Origin: Micrococcaceae bacterium UBA4005
Lineage (GTDB): Bacteria; Actinomycetota; Actinomycetes; Actinomycetales; Micrococcaceae
NCBI GenBank assembly: GCA_002384315.1
Contig: DGBL01000181.1
Location: 1 to 6,109, forward strand
Reading direction: 5' to 3'
DNA length: 6,109 nucleotides
The stretch's first letter is position 1, and each line of letters starts with the position of its first letter. A program made the position numbers and the translations under genes. Shown here piece after piece: positions 1-5,878 of the stretch. Below the pieces are notes generated by a model, which did no database searches, was not told where the DNA came from, and saw only the letters and a list, made by a program, of their open reading frames with translations.

Positions 1-519
1 CTCGATCTCCTGACCCAGGTACGGGGTGAGGTCGCGCACGCGGCGCAGCTCGATGAGGGAGGCGGGGAGGAAGCCGCGGAGGCCGATGTCAACGATGAGG
101 CCACCCTTGACGACCTCGATGACGGTACCGGTGACGACGCCGTCTTCTTCCTTGACCTTCTCGATGTCGCCCCAGGCGCGCTCGTACTGCGCGCGCTTCT
201 TGGAGAGGATGAGGCGTCCTTCTTTGTCTTCCTTGGTGAGCACCAGTGCTTCGACCAGATCGCCGACGGAGACAACATCTCCGGGGTCTACGTCGTGCTT
301 GATGGAAAGCTCGCGGGAAGGGATGACACCCTCGGTCTTGTAACCGATGTCGAGCAGGACCTCGTCGCGGTCAACCTTGACGACTGTACCCTCGACGAGA
401 TCTCCGTCGTTGAAGTACTTGATGGTTGCGTCGATGGCAGCGAGGAAGTCCTCAGCGGTACCAATGTCGTTGATGGCGACGACAGGAGTACTTTGCTTCT
501 CGGTAGTGGTGATGGTCAT
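1..519 (-). CDS. rpsA: 30S ribosomal protein S1, N-terminal part (runs off left edge)
   Basis: S1 is the large RNA-binding protein of the small ribosomal subunit; it helps mRNA bind the ribosome. The minus strand from the ATG at 519-517 is open for 173 codons to the window edge with no stop, so the gene is partial; actinobacterial S1 is roughly 480-490 residues with four S1 repeats, so about a third is here. The protein starts MTITTTEKQSTPVVAIND. A first S1 (OB-fold) repeat spans about residues 37-107, including LVEGTVVKVDRDEVLLDIGY and ending in LILSKKRA. A second begins near residue 124 with VVTGTVIEVVKGGLIVDIG and RGFLPASL, typical S1-fold strands. GGAG (CTCC on plus at 530-533) lies 10 nt before the ATG as a Shine-Dalgarno site. 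The gene has its own predicted promoter and long leader, so it need not depend on the polA operon. Recognition is by similarity to known actinobacterial RpsA; product identity is near certain. Confidence 0.97.
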   Translation of the reverse strand, partial: MTITTTEKQSTPVVAINDIGTAEDFLAAIDATIKYFNDGDLVEGTVVKVDRDEVLLDIGYKTEGVIPSRELSIKHDVDPGDVVSVGDLVEALVLTKEDKEGRLILSKKRAQYERAWGDIEKVKEEDGVVTGTVIEVVKGGLIVDIGLRGFLPASLIELRRVRDLTPYLGQEIE

Positions 520-736
520 GTAGGTGGGGCTCCGTTGTGGAAGTTTTCGTGATCCGGACACTGACCTCGTGGCTGACCCTGATGTTGCAGTCATACCCAG
601 AAAGCAATGGTCCGGAAGCGGACAAATGGAATTGGACCAGCGGTGCGGCCCAAGAGGTAATGCTCTGTGACAGGATCGGCTAGATATCGGTGTTAACCGG
701 TGAGAAAACCGTTGCGGGGCACAGCCCATTACGCGC
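520..736 (-). promoter_or_regulatory. Long untranslated leader of rpsA
   Basis: If transcription starts about 7 nt after the predicted -10 box at 743-748, the rpsA mRNA has a leader of about 217 nt. I see no good reading frame in it and no match to a riboswitch class I know. It contains a short hairpin, GTCCG with CGGAC around a 4-nt loop (610-623). The shared arm at 608-616 can alternatively pair with 634-639 (6 bp) or with 553-559 (7 bp). Ribosomal protein genes are often autoregulated through their leaders, and S1 is known to do this in E. coli; that this leader does so is inference. Pairings of this length can arise by chance in 217 nt. Confidence 0.5.
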
Positions 737-742
737 CAGTCA

Positions 743-771
743 AGTCTAACGTCGGCAGCGAAGGCAGTCAA
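743..771 (-). promoter_or_regulatory. Sigma70-like promoter of rpsA
   Basis: On the minus strand a -35 box TTGACT (771-766) is followed by exactly 17 bp and a -10 box TAGACT (748-743). This is close to the TTGACA/TATAAT consensus, has the optimal spacing, and fits the actinobacterial TANNNT rule. I saw no other TANNNT box on this strand between the acetyltransferase stop and the rpsA start. The predicted start point is near 736. A strong, near-consensus promoter is what one expects for an abundant ribosomal protein. Confidence 0.75.
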
Positions 772-782
772 AGCGAACACTC

Positions 783-799
783 CCCGGGCGGGCCCCGGG
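783..799 (-). terminator. Candidate terminator hairpin after the acetyltransferase gene
   Basis: Two CCCGGG arms (783-788 and 794-799) around a 5-nt loop can form an all-GC 6-bp stem beginning 11 nt after the acetyltransferase stop codon. There is no run of U after it (the downstream bases read GAGTGTTCGCTTTG), so it is not a classical intrinsic terminator. Actinobacterial terminators often lack the U-run. Its place between the polA-acetyltransferase pair and the rpsA promoter suits a terminator or a barrier to read-through. CCCGGG is self-complementary and the region is GC-rich, so chance is possible. Confidence 0.4.
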
Positions 800-809
800 C
801 CAGCAATCG

Positions 810-2096
810 CTAGAACCGGCTGATGCAGTACGGGGCAGCCCGGTCGCCGAGGAGCTCGTCAAGCGTCTTGGAAGCCTCCACAGGCCCGCCGATTCGCCCG
901 GCCCGGGCCAGTCCGGCAGCGCTGGCAGCGCCGAGATAAACGGACGCCAGTGTGGACACGTCCAGTTCCAGGTCGGCAACGGCATCAGATGGAAGGACGC
1001 CAACCTCAGCGCGGCCTTCCGCCACGGTAAGGCGGTAAGTTCCGCCAGCCAGGCCCAGCTGATCCGCGACCCGCACCGTGAGCACACCGTCGCTGCGGTA
1101 CTGAAGCGCACTGAAGGCTGCCGGGACATCGAGCAGGCGCAGCCACAATACGTCGTCAACCCCGGTCACCCGATAACGACGGCGGTCGTGAAGCGCCCAA
1201 GGCAGCGGGTCATCCACGGCCGCACTGTCCCAGCTGATCCGCTGGACCAGGTCAAGGGACCCAAGGAACCGCCACAGCTCCAGGTAGGCGGAGCTGGTGA
1301 CGGCGACCAGGTCGACGATGCGCATGGTGGCTGGCTGGGTGTCCCAGCCCCGAAAGGCATAGGAGACATAGCCGGTGGCAGTGCCGTCGTCGTCGTAATG
1401 GACGGCGGTACGCACGCTGCTGTCCTCAACCGGGCGCTCCAAGCCCCATTCCCCGGACGCGCGCCGCGGGTACGGGTAGGTGCGGTCCACTGACCCGCGC
1501 CGCACCTGGTGAAAGCTGCTGAAAACCGTCTCCGAAAGCTCGATCACTTTCTCCGGCGCGGCCAGCACGGTGCGCCCGGCAGCCGGAGCGTCGAGGCGGA
1601 AACCGGCGCTGACGTCGACCTCAATCCGGTGGGTAGAGGTCGCACACCCGAACCCGAAGCGGCCGTAGATCGTCGCTTCCGAGACCGTCAGGGCTGCCAC
1701 CGGAAACCCGTTGGCCGCCGCGTCGGCAAGATCGGCAGTGATCAGCTTCCGCAACAGCCCGCGACGACGGTGCGTGGGACGCACCGTGACGTCGGTGATG
1801 AGGTGGGCGGACAACATGGTTCCGGACCCGACGTTGAGATTTTTAGCCATGGTCCCGTACGTGGCAACGGGCACACGCGCATCCCAGGCATGCGGACGCT
1901 GTTCGGCGTCATACGCTCCGACGAGCATGCGCGCATCAGCCCGGAATGACGCGGCGAGGGCAGGTAGATCTTCCGGTGGACGGCGCGGAAGGTGGAACGC
2001 GGACGATTCGGCGTTCAGCCAGCACGCCAGGCGGCCCTCCGGCGAGGTATCCTCATCAGCCTCTACCGTGAACTTCCCGATAGTGATGCCGGGCAT
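810..2096 (-). CDS. Eis-like GNAT-family N-acetyltransferase
   Basis: A 428-residue protein of the Eis (enhanced intracellular survival) type, a cytoplasmic acetyl-CoA-dependent N-acetyltransferase; characterised members acetylate amines such as aminoglycosides and lysines. The acetyl-CoA loop VTVRPTHRRRGLL is at residues 103-115 and SEATIYGRFGFG at 139-150, where Tyr144 matches the general-acid tyrosine of M. tuberculosis Eis (Tyr126). Expected architecture is an N-terminal GNAT domain (about 1-150), a second GNAT-like domain (155-310) and a C-terminal sterol-carrier-like domain (from about 312). The protein ends in Phe428, as Eis ends in a Phe whose carboxylate is proposed to act as base, so it looks complete at a length near Eis (402). 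Its ATG overlaps the polA TAA (TAATG), with GAGG 10 nt upstream, suggesting translational coupling to polA. No signal peptide or membrane segment is apparent. Family assignment is firm; the natural substrate is unknown, and aminoglycoside resistance should not be assumed. Confidence 0.9.
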   Translation of the reverse strand: MPGITIGKFTVEADEDTSPEGRLACWLNAESSAFHLPRRPPEDLPALAASFRADARMLVGAYDAEQRPHAWDARVPVATYGTMAKNLNVGSGTMLSAHLITDVTVRPTHRRRGLLRKLITADLADAAANGFPVAALTVSEATIYGRFGFGCATSTHRIEVDVSAGFRLDAPAAGRTVLAAPEKVIELSETVFSSFHQVRRGSVDRTYPYPRRASGEWGLERPVEDSSVRTAVHYDDDGTATGYVSYAFRGWDTQPATMRIVDLVAVTSSAYLELWRFLGSLDLVQRISWDSAAVDDPLPWALHDRRRYRVTGVDDVLWLRLLDVPAAFSALQYRSDGVLTVRVADQLGLAGGTYRLTVAEGRAEVGVLPSDAVADLELDVSTLASVYLGAASAAGLARAGRIGGPVEASKTLDELLGDRAAPYCISRF

Positions 2097-4846
2097 TAGT
2101 GCGCAGCCTCGTGCCAGCTAGCCCCGGTTCCGATCGAAACCTCCAGGGGGACGGCCAGATCGGCCGCAGCGCCCATCTGAGCACGGACCAGCTCTTCCAC
2201 GGCATCCCGCTCGCCCTCGGCGATCTCCAGGACGAGCTCATCGTGAACTTGCAGCAGCATGCGGGAGGACAGACCTCCGCTGCGCAGCGCGGCGTCGACT
2301 CCGAGCATGGCTTTCTTGATGATGTCCGCCGCCGAGCCCTGGATGGGTGCGTTAAGGGCTGCGCGTTCGGCCATTTCGCGCAATTGCCTATTATCGCTGG
2401 AGAGGTCCGGCAGGTAGCGCCTGCGCCCTTCGATGGTGGAGGTGAACCCGTCCACCCGCGCCTGCTCGACGACGCCGCGCAGGTAGTCCCGGACGGCCCC
2501 AAACCGCTCGAAATAGTCGCGCATCAGCGTGCGGGCCTCATCGACCGAGATATTGAGTTGCTTGGACAGTCCGAAAGAGCTCAGCCCATAGACCAGTCCA
2601 TAGGACATCGCCTTGACCTTCGAACGCATGGCGCTGGTGACCCCCTCCGGGGCCACCGCGAAGATGTGCGCGCCGACGAACCGGTGGAGGTCTTCGCCAG
2701 CCCGGAACGCCGCAATGAGGCCGTCGTCCCCGGACAGGTGCGCCATGATGCGCATTTCTATCTGGGAGTAATCGGCCGTCATCAAGGACTCCCAGCGTGG
2801 ACCGGAACCAGCGGAGCCGACGACGAAGACTTCGCGGATGCGGCGGCCTTCCTCGGAACGGACCGGGATGTTCTGCAGGTTGGGGTTGGTGGAGGACAAC
2901 CGTCCGGTCGCTGCCACCGTCTGGACGTAGGTGGTGTGGATCCGGCCGTCCTCGGCAACGGATTTCTTGAGCCCTTCCACCGTCTGGCGGAGCTTCGTGG
3001 CGTCGCGGTACGCCAGCAGCTCTGCGATGAACGGATGGCCGGTCTTGACGATCAGGTCCGCCAGCGCATCCGCATCCGTGGAGAACCCGGTCTTGATTTT
3101 CTTGGTCTTCGGCAGGCCCAGCTCGTCAAAGAGGACTGCCTGGAGCTGCTTGGGTGAGCCGAGGTTGATCTCTTTTCCGATAATCCGGAACGCTTCCGCA
3201 GCCGCGGTGCTGATGGTCGCCGAGAAATCCTCCAGCAACCGGTCCAGCCGTTCAACCGAAACGGCAATTCCGGTGAGTTCCATCTCGGCCAACACCTCGG
3301 CGAGGGGCAGTTCCAGCTCGCCCAGCAACCGGTTGGCGCCTTTTTCGACCAACTGTCCCGCAAAATGTTCGCTGAGCTGCAGCGCCGCGAAGGCGCGGGC
3401 CACAGCAGCGCGCGCGGCGTCCTCGTCTCCCAGCTCCAGCGAGAGCTGCCCGGAGTCATCTGCTGACGCGGATTCTATGCTCAGCCGCAGGTGATACTGG
3501 CAGAGATCGGCGAGGTCGTAGCTGCGTCGGTCCGGCTGGATCAGGTATCCCGACAAAGCCGTATCGTCAACCGCCCCGGCCAGCGGCAAACCGCGCGCGG
3601 CGAGCTGTTTGTAGGCGCTTTTGAAGTCGTGGACGACCTTCGGAGCATCACGGTCCGCCAGCCATCCGGCGAGTACCCGTTCAGCCTCCGCATCGAGGCT
3701 CTGCAACGGCACGTAGGCCGCTGCAGCAGCAGTCACCAGCGCAATACCGACGACGTCGGCGCCGCCGGTGGTCGGCTCGGTCACCAGTTGTAGGGAAGTG
3801 AGGGCCTGATGAGTGGCCGTGAGCCAAGATTCGAGGGCGTGGGTTTCCTCCAGGACCACGTGAACCGGGGGCACCATCGCCTCTCCGGCGTCCTCGGATG
3901 GCTCTTCTCCGAAGAGGTCGAACAGGCGTTTGCGCAACGTGTTGAACTGCAATGAGTCGAATAGATCCTCGACAGCGGCGCGGTCGGGGTGCTGGGAGAG
4001 CATCGTCTCCAGCTTCACCGGCAGGTCCAGATCTGTCAGGAGCCTGTTCAGTCGCCGGTTGCGTTTGACGATGTCCACGTGCGCCCGCAGCGAATCCCCC
4101 ACCTTTCCGCCGATGGCATCCAGGTTCTCTAGGATTCCTTCCAGCCCGCCATAGGTCCGAAGCCATTTGGCCGCGGTCTTCGGGCCTACGCCAGGCACTC
4201 CTGCGAGGTTATCGGCGGTTTCCCCAACCAGGGCTGCAAGGTCGGAATACTGCGCCGGAGGAACAAGGTACTTCTCCTCGATCGCCACGGCATCCATGCG
4301 CGGAATGTTCGTGACGCCCTGTTTCGGGTACAGCACCGTGACGCGATCGTTGACCAGCTGGAACGTATCGCGGTCGCCGCTGACCACCTGGACATCCCAA
4401 TCCTCGGCGGCGGCCTGGAAGGCGAGCGTGGCGAGGATGTCGTCGGCTTCGTACCCGTCGAGGGTGAGGGTCGGCACGCGCATGGCTTCGAGGACCTTGA
4501 TGATCAGGTCGATCTGGCCATGGAACTCTTCAGGGGTTTTGGAGCGGCCAGCTTTGTACTCGGTGAATTCCTCGGACCGGAACGTGGGTGTGTCAAGGTC
4601 GAAGGCGACGGCAACGTGGGTTGGCTTCTGGTCCTTGATGAGGTTGATAAGCATCGAGGTGAAACCGTAGACAGCATTGGTGTGCTGTCCGGTATCGGTG
4701 GAGAAATTTTCCGGTGGCAGGGCGTAGAAAGCCCGGAAGGCCATTGAATGTCCATCTACCACCAGCAGCCTGTTCCTCGGCTCAGCCGTAGCGGAGAGTG
4801 CGGAGGGTGCGGAGGCTGTCGCGCGGGGTTTGGTAGTTTCGCTCAC
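2096..4846 (-). CDS. polA: DNA polymerase I
   Basis: Fills gaps and removes primers in replication and excision repair. Numbering is from the GTG at 4846-4844 (916 residues). The 5'-3' nuclease (FEN) domain spans about 27-310: DGHSMAFRAFYALP at 31-44, GYEADD at 131-136, SGDRD at 156-160, and the helix-hairpin GVPGVGPKTA at 216-225. Residues about 325-500 correspond to the 3'-5' exonuclease fold but lack the Asp-x-Glu metal motif, so proofreading is probably lost, as in Taq and mycobacterial Pol I. The polymerase domain follows: TGRLSSTNPNLQNIP near 647-661, motif A DYSQIE at 692-697, motif B with Arg741, Lys745 and Tyr749, and motif C HDE at 868-870. Start choice is uncertain: in-frame ATGs at 4882 and 4867 would add 12 or 7 residues, but both lie inside the divergent thioesterase gene. 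The GTG gives the start VSETTKPRAT and has a TAGGCT box 7 nt upstream. The gene is followed by the acetyltransferase with a one-base overlap. Confidence 0.97.
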   Translation of the reverse strand: MSETTKPRATASAPSALSATAEPRNRLLVVDGHSMAFRAFYALPPENFSTDTGQHTNAVYGFTSMLINLIKDQKPTHVAVAFDLDTPTFRSEEFTEYKAGRSKTPEEFHGQIDLIIKVLEAMRVPTLTLDGYEADDILATLAFQAAAEDWDVQVVSGDRDTFQLVNDRVTVLYPKQGVTNIPRMDAVAIEEKYLVPPAQYSDLAALVGETADNLAGVPGVGPKTAAKWLRTYGGLEGILENLDAIGGKVGDSLRAHVDIVKRNRRLNRLLTDLDLPVKLETMLSQHPDRAAVEDLFDSLQFNTLRKRLFDLFGEEPSEDAGEAMVPPVHVVLEETHALESWLTATHQALTSLQLVTEPTTGGADVVGIALVTAAAAAYVPLQSLDAEAERVLAGWLADRDAPKVVHDFKSAYKQLAARGLPLAGAVDDTALSGYLIQPDRRSYDLADLCQYHLRLSIESASADDSGQLSLELGDEDAARAAVARAFAALQLSEHFAGQLVEKGANRLLGELELPLAEVLAEMELTGIAVSVERLDRLLEDFSATISTAAAEAFRIIGKEINLGSPKQLQAVLFDELGLPKTKKIKTGFSTDADALADLIVKTGHPFIAELLAYRDATKLRQTVEGLKKSVAEDGRIHTTYVQTVAATGRLSSTNPNLQNIPVRSEEGRRIREVFVVGSAGSGPRWESLMTADYSQIEMRIMAHLSGDDGLIAAFRAGEDLHRFVGAHIFAVAPEGVTSAMRSKVKAMSYGLVYGLSSFGLSKQLNISVDEARTLMRDYFERFGAVRDYLRGVVEQARVDGFTSTIEGRRRYLPDLSSDNRQLREMAERAALNAPIQGSAADIIKKAMLGVDAALRSGGLSSRMLLQVHDELVLEIAEGERDAVEELVRAQMGAAADLAVPLEVSIGTGASWHEAAH
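4834..4839 (+). promoter_or_regulatory. Possible -10 box for the thioesterase gene
   Basis: TAGTTT fits the actinobacterial TANNNT -10 pattern and would start transcription near 4846, giving a leader of about 20 nt containing a weak AGGTG ribosome site 14 nt before the ATG. There is no recognisable -35 box, and the motif lies inside the polA coding region. Six-base degenerate motifs are common by chance, so this is tentative. Confidence 0.25.
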
Positions 4847-4853
4847 AGGTGCC

Positions 4854-4859
4854 AGCCTA
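4854..4859 (-). promoter_or_regulatory. Possible -10 box for leaderless polA transcript
   Basis: On the minus strand TAGGCT (4859-4854) fits TANNNT and ends 7 nt before the preferred polA GTG, so the transcript would begin at or one base before the start codon. Leaderless mRNAs with this geometry are frequent in actinobacteria. The ribosome site before the GTG is weak (AGG, 9 nt away), which is consistent with this. No clear -35 box is visible. The call depends on the GTG being the true start. Confidence 0.35.
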
Positions 4860-4865
4860 GTTCCC

Positions 4866-5363
4866 ATGAAGGACAAAATCATTCACGGTCCCAGCCAGCA
4901 CTCCCCCCACGACGACGACGCGGCTGGGCGCGCGGCGCGGCTGGAAGCCGTTGGCATTCCGCCGGAAATGCATCATCTGCTGGGCGGGCACGGCATCGGC
5001 AACCTCGCCGTGAAAATGGGTATCCGCTTCCTGGAGGTTGGCCCCGACCGGATCGTTGCAACCATGCCGGTGGAGGGCAATGAGCAGGTGACTGGAATAC
5101 TCCACGGCGGCGCCCATCTGGTGCTGGCCGAAACGCTCGGATCTTTCGCTGCGGGGATCCATGCGGGCCCGGGCCGTTATGCGCTGGGAATCGAGATCAA
5201 CGCCACCCATCATCGCAGTGCGTCGGCTGGGCTGGTCACAGGGACCGGGACGGCCCTGCATCTGGGCCGGAGCCTGACCAGCCATGAGGTGATCATGACT
5301 GACGAGCAGGGGCGGAAGCTCTCCACCGCGCGGATCACGAACCTGCTGCGCGACTCAGCCTGA
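4866..5363 (+). CDS. PaaI/YdiI-type hotdog-fold acyl-CoA thioesterase
   Basis: A 165-residue single hotdog-domain enzyme that should hydrolyse an acyl-CoA thioester in the cytoplasm. The signature NEQVTGILHGGAHLVLAETL lies at residues 72-91, followed by ALGIEINATHHRSA (106-119). Gln74, His80 and Glu89 have the same spacing as Gln48, His54 and Glu63 of E. coli YdiI, where the glutamate is catalytic; GLEIN-like and LHLGRS segments also match the YdiI/EntH branch. YdiI (MenI) hydrolyses 1,4-dihydroxy-2-naphthoyl-CoA in menaquinone synthesis, a plausible role in a menaquinone-using actinobacterium, but phenylacetyl-type or other aryl-CoA substrates are equally possible. The first 30 residues are rich in His, Asp and Ala and precede the domain (HHLLGGHGIGNLAVKMGI onward). 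The ATG is preferred; a TTG at 4830 would add 12 residues but cut further into polA. The ribosome site is weak (AGGTG, 14 nt upstream). The gene diverges from polA and converges with the response regulator, with 41 bp between stops. Confidence 0.9.
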   Translation: MKDKIIHGPSQHSPHDDDAAGRAARLEAVGIPPEMHHLLGGHGIGNLAVKMGIRFLEVGPDRIVATMPVEGNEQVTGILHGGAHLVLAETLGSFAAGIHAGPGRYALGIEINATHHRSASAGLVTGTGTALHLGRSLTSHEVIMTDEQGRKLSTARITNLLRDSA

Positions 5364-5404
5364 CCAGGGCAGCGGCCAGCAGCGCCGATGAGTGGCAGCG
5401 GGAG

Positions 5405-5803
5405 CTAGTTCGAGCTGGACTGCTTTGTTTTCGCTACGAGGCCTTCATCGATCCGCCGGCGGAAGTCTGCTGGGCTGAAGGGCTTGGTCATGTACTCGTC
5501 CGCCCCCGCACTGAGGCCGGCAACCCGGTCGGCGGGTTCGGCCCGGGCCGTGAGCATCACGATGAACGTCTCCGAAAAGGCCCTGATACGCCGAGCAACC
5601 TCGAATCCGTCGATGTCCGGCAGCCCCACATCCAAGGTCACCAGGTCGGGATTTATCCGGCGCACAATCTCCACGCCAGCAAGCCCCCCGGGGGCAGTAT
5701 GGACTGTAAATGCTGACTGGATGAGGACCGCGTGGAGAAGGTCGCGCACGTCGTCGTCGTCTTCGATGATCACAGCAGAGCGGCGTAACGTTTCGGAAAG
5801 CAT
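5405..5803 (-). CDS. Stand-alone receiver-domain response regulator (CheY-like)
   Basis: A 132-residue phosphoacceptor protein with a single receiver domain and no output domain. The acidic pocket IIEDDDDV is at residues 12-19 (Glu14, Asp15, Asp16), the phosphorylated aspartate is Asp58 in LVTLDVGLPD, the switch threonine is Thr85 in MLTAR, and the conserved lysine is Lys107 in MTKPF; all key residues are present, so it should be phosphorylated. The domain ends near residue 121, followed by a short polar tail KTKQSSSN. The stop is only 41 bp from the thioesterase stop, so no DNA-binding domain has been cut off by a nearby frameshift. It lies 75 bp downstream of a histidine kinase on the same strand, its likely partner. 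It may act by protein-protein contact or as a phosphate relay or sink; this is inference. No Shine-Dalgarno site is visible, and TACACT ends 6 nt before the ATG, suggesting a leaderless transcript. Confidence 0.92.
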   Translation of the reverse strand: MLSETLRRSAVIIEDDDDVRDLLHAVLIQSAFTVHTAPGGLAGVEIVRRINPDLVTLDVGLPDIDGFEVARRIRAFSETFIVMLTARAEPADRVAGLSAGADEYMTKPFSPADFRRRIDEGLVAKTKQSSSN

Positions 5804-5809
5804 GGTGAC

Positions 5810-5815
5810 AGTGTA
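5810..5815 (-). promoter_or_regulatory. Possible -10 box for leaderless receiver gene
   Basis: On the minus strand TACACT (5815-5810) fits the TANNNT pattern and is followed by six bases (GTCACC) and then the ATG of the receiver gene. Transcription would therefore start at or within a base of the ATG. The absence of a Shine-Dalgarno site upstream fits a leaderless message. There is no clear -35 box. If real, the receiver gene can be transcribed independently of the kinase gene. Confidence 0.4.
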
Positions 5816-5838
5816 CGCGGGAAGAATGCCCCGGCACG

Positions 5839-5858
5839 GCCCGGCGTCCCGCCTGGGC
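5839..5858 (-). terminator. Candidate hairpin between kinase and receiver genes
   Basis: On the minus strand GCCCAGGC (5858-5851) and GCCGGGC (5845-5839) can pair over seven base pairs with one bulged A and a 5-nt loop, starting 20 nt after the kinase stop codon. No U-run follows, only CGTGCCGGGGCATTCTT. It could end or attenuate the kinase transcript before the receiver gene, or be a chance product of high GC. Confidence 0.35.
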
Positions 5859-5878
5859 GCAGCACCAGTGCACTCCGT

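Noticed and set aside
26..552. Two plus-strand open frames opposite rpsA and its start.
   Set aside because: The minus strand encodes unmistakable ribosomal protein S1; the plus-strand translations are Ser/Arg/Thr-rich shadows.
577..620. A second rpsA promoter with TTCCGG and TATGAC boxes 16 bp apart.
   Set aside because: The -35 match is poor and TATGAC does not fit TANNNT; the upstream promoter at 743-771 is much better.
695..713. AACCGGT and AACCGTT near the start of the rpsA leader, looking like a hairpin or operator.
   Set aside because: They do not pair well: a mismatch interrupts after three base pairs. They are better seen as an imperfect direct repeat of no clear meaning.
1188..2121. 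Several plus-strand open frames opposite the acetyltransferase gene.
   Set aside because: They are in shadow frames of a well-supported gene and have arginine- and glycine-rich low-information translations with no recognisable domain.
2099..3157. A 352-codon open frame on the plus strand antisense to polA.
   Set aside because: Long antisense frames are expected opposite high-GC genes with third-position GC bias. The translation has no recognisable domain, and polA motifs on the other strand fully explain the region.
5364..5404. Possible bidirectional terminator between the convergent thioesterase and receiver genes.
   Set aside because: The 41-bp gap is rich in GGCAGCGG and CAGC direct repeats but gives no clean stem, so I could not support a terminator.
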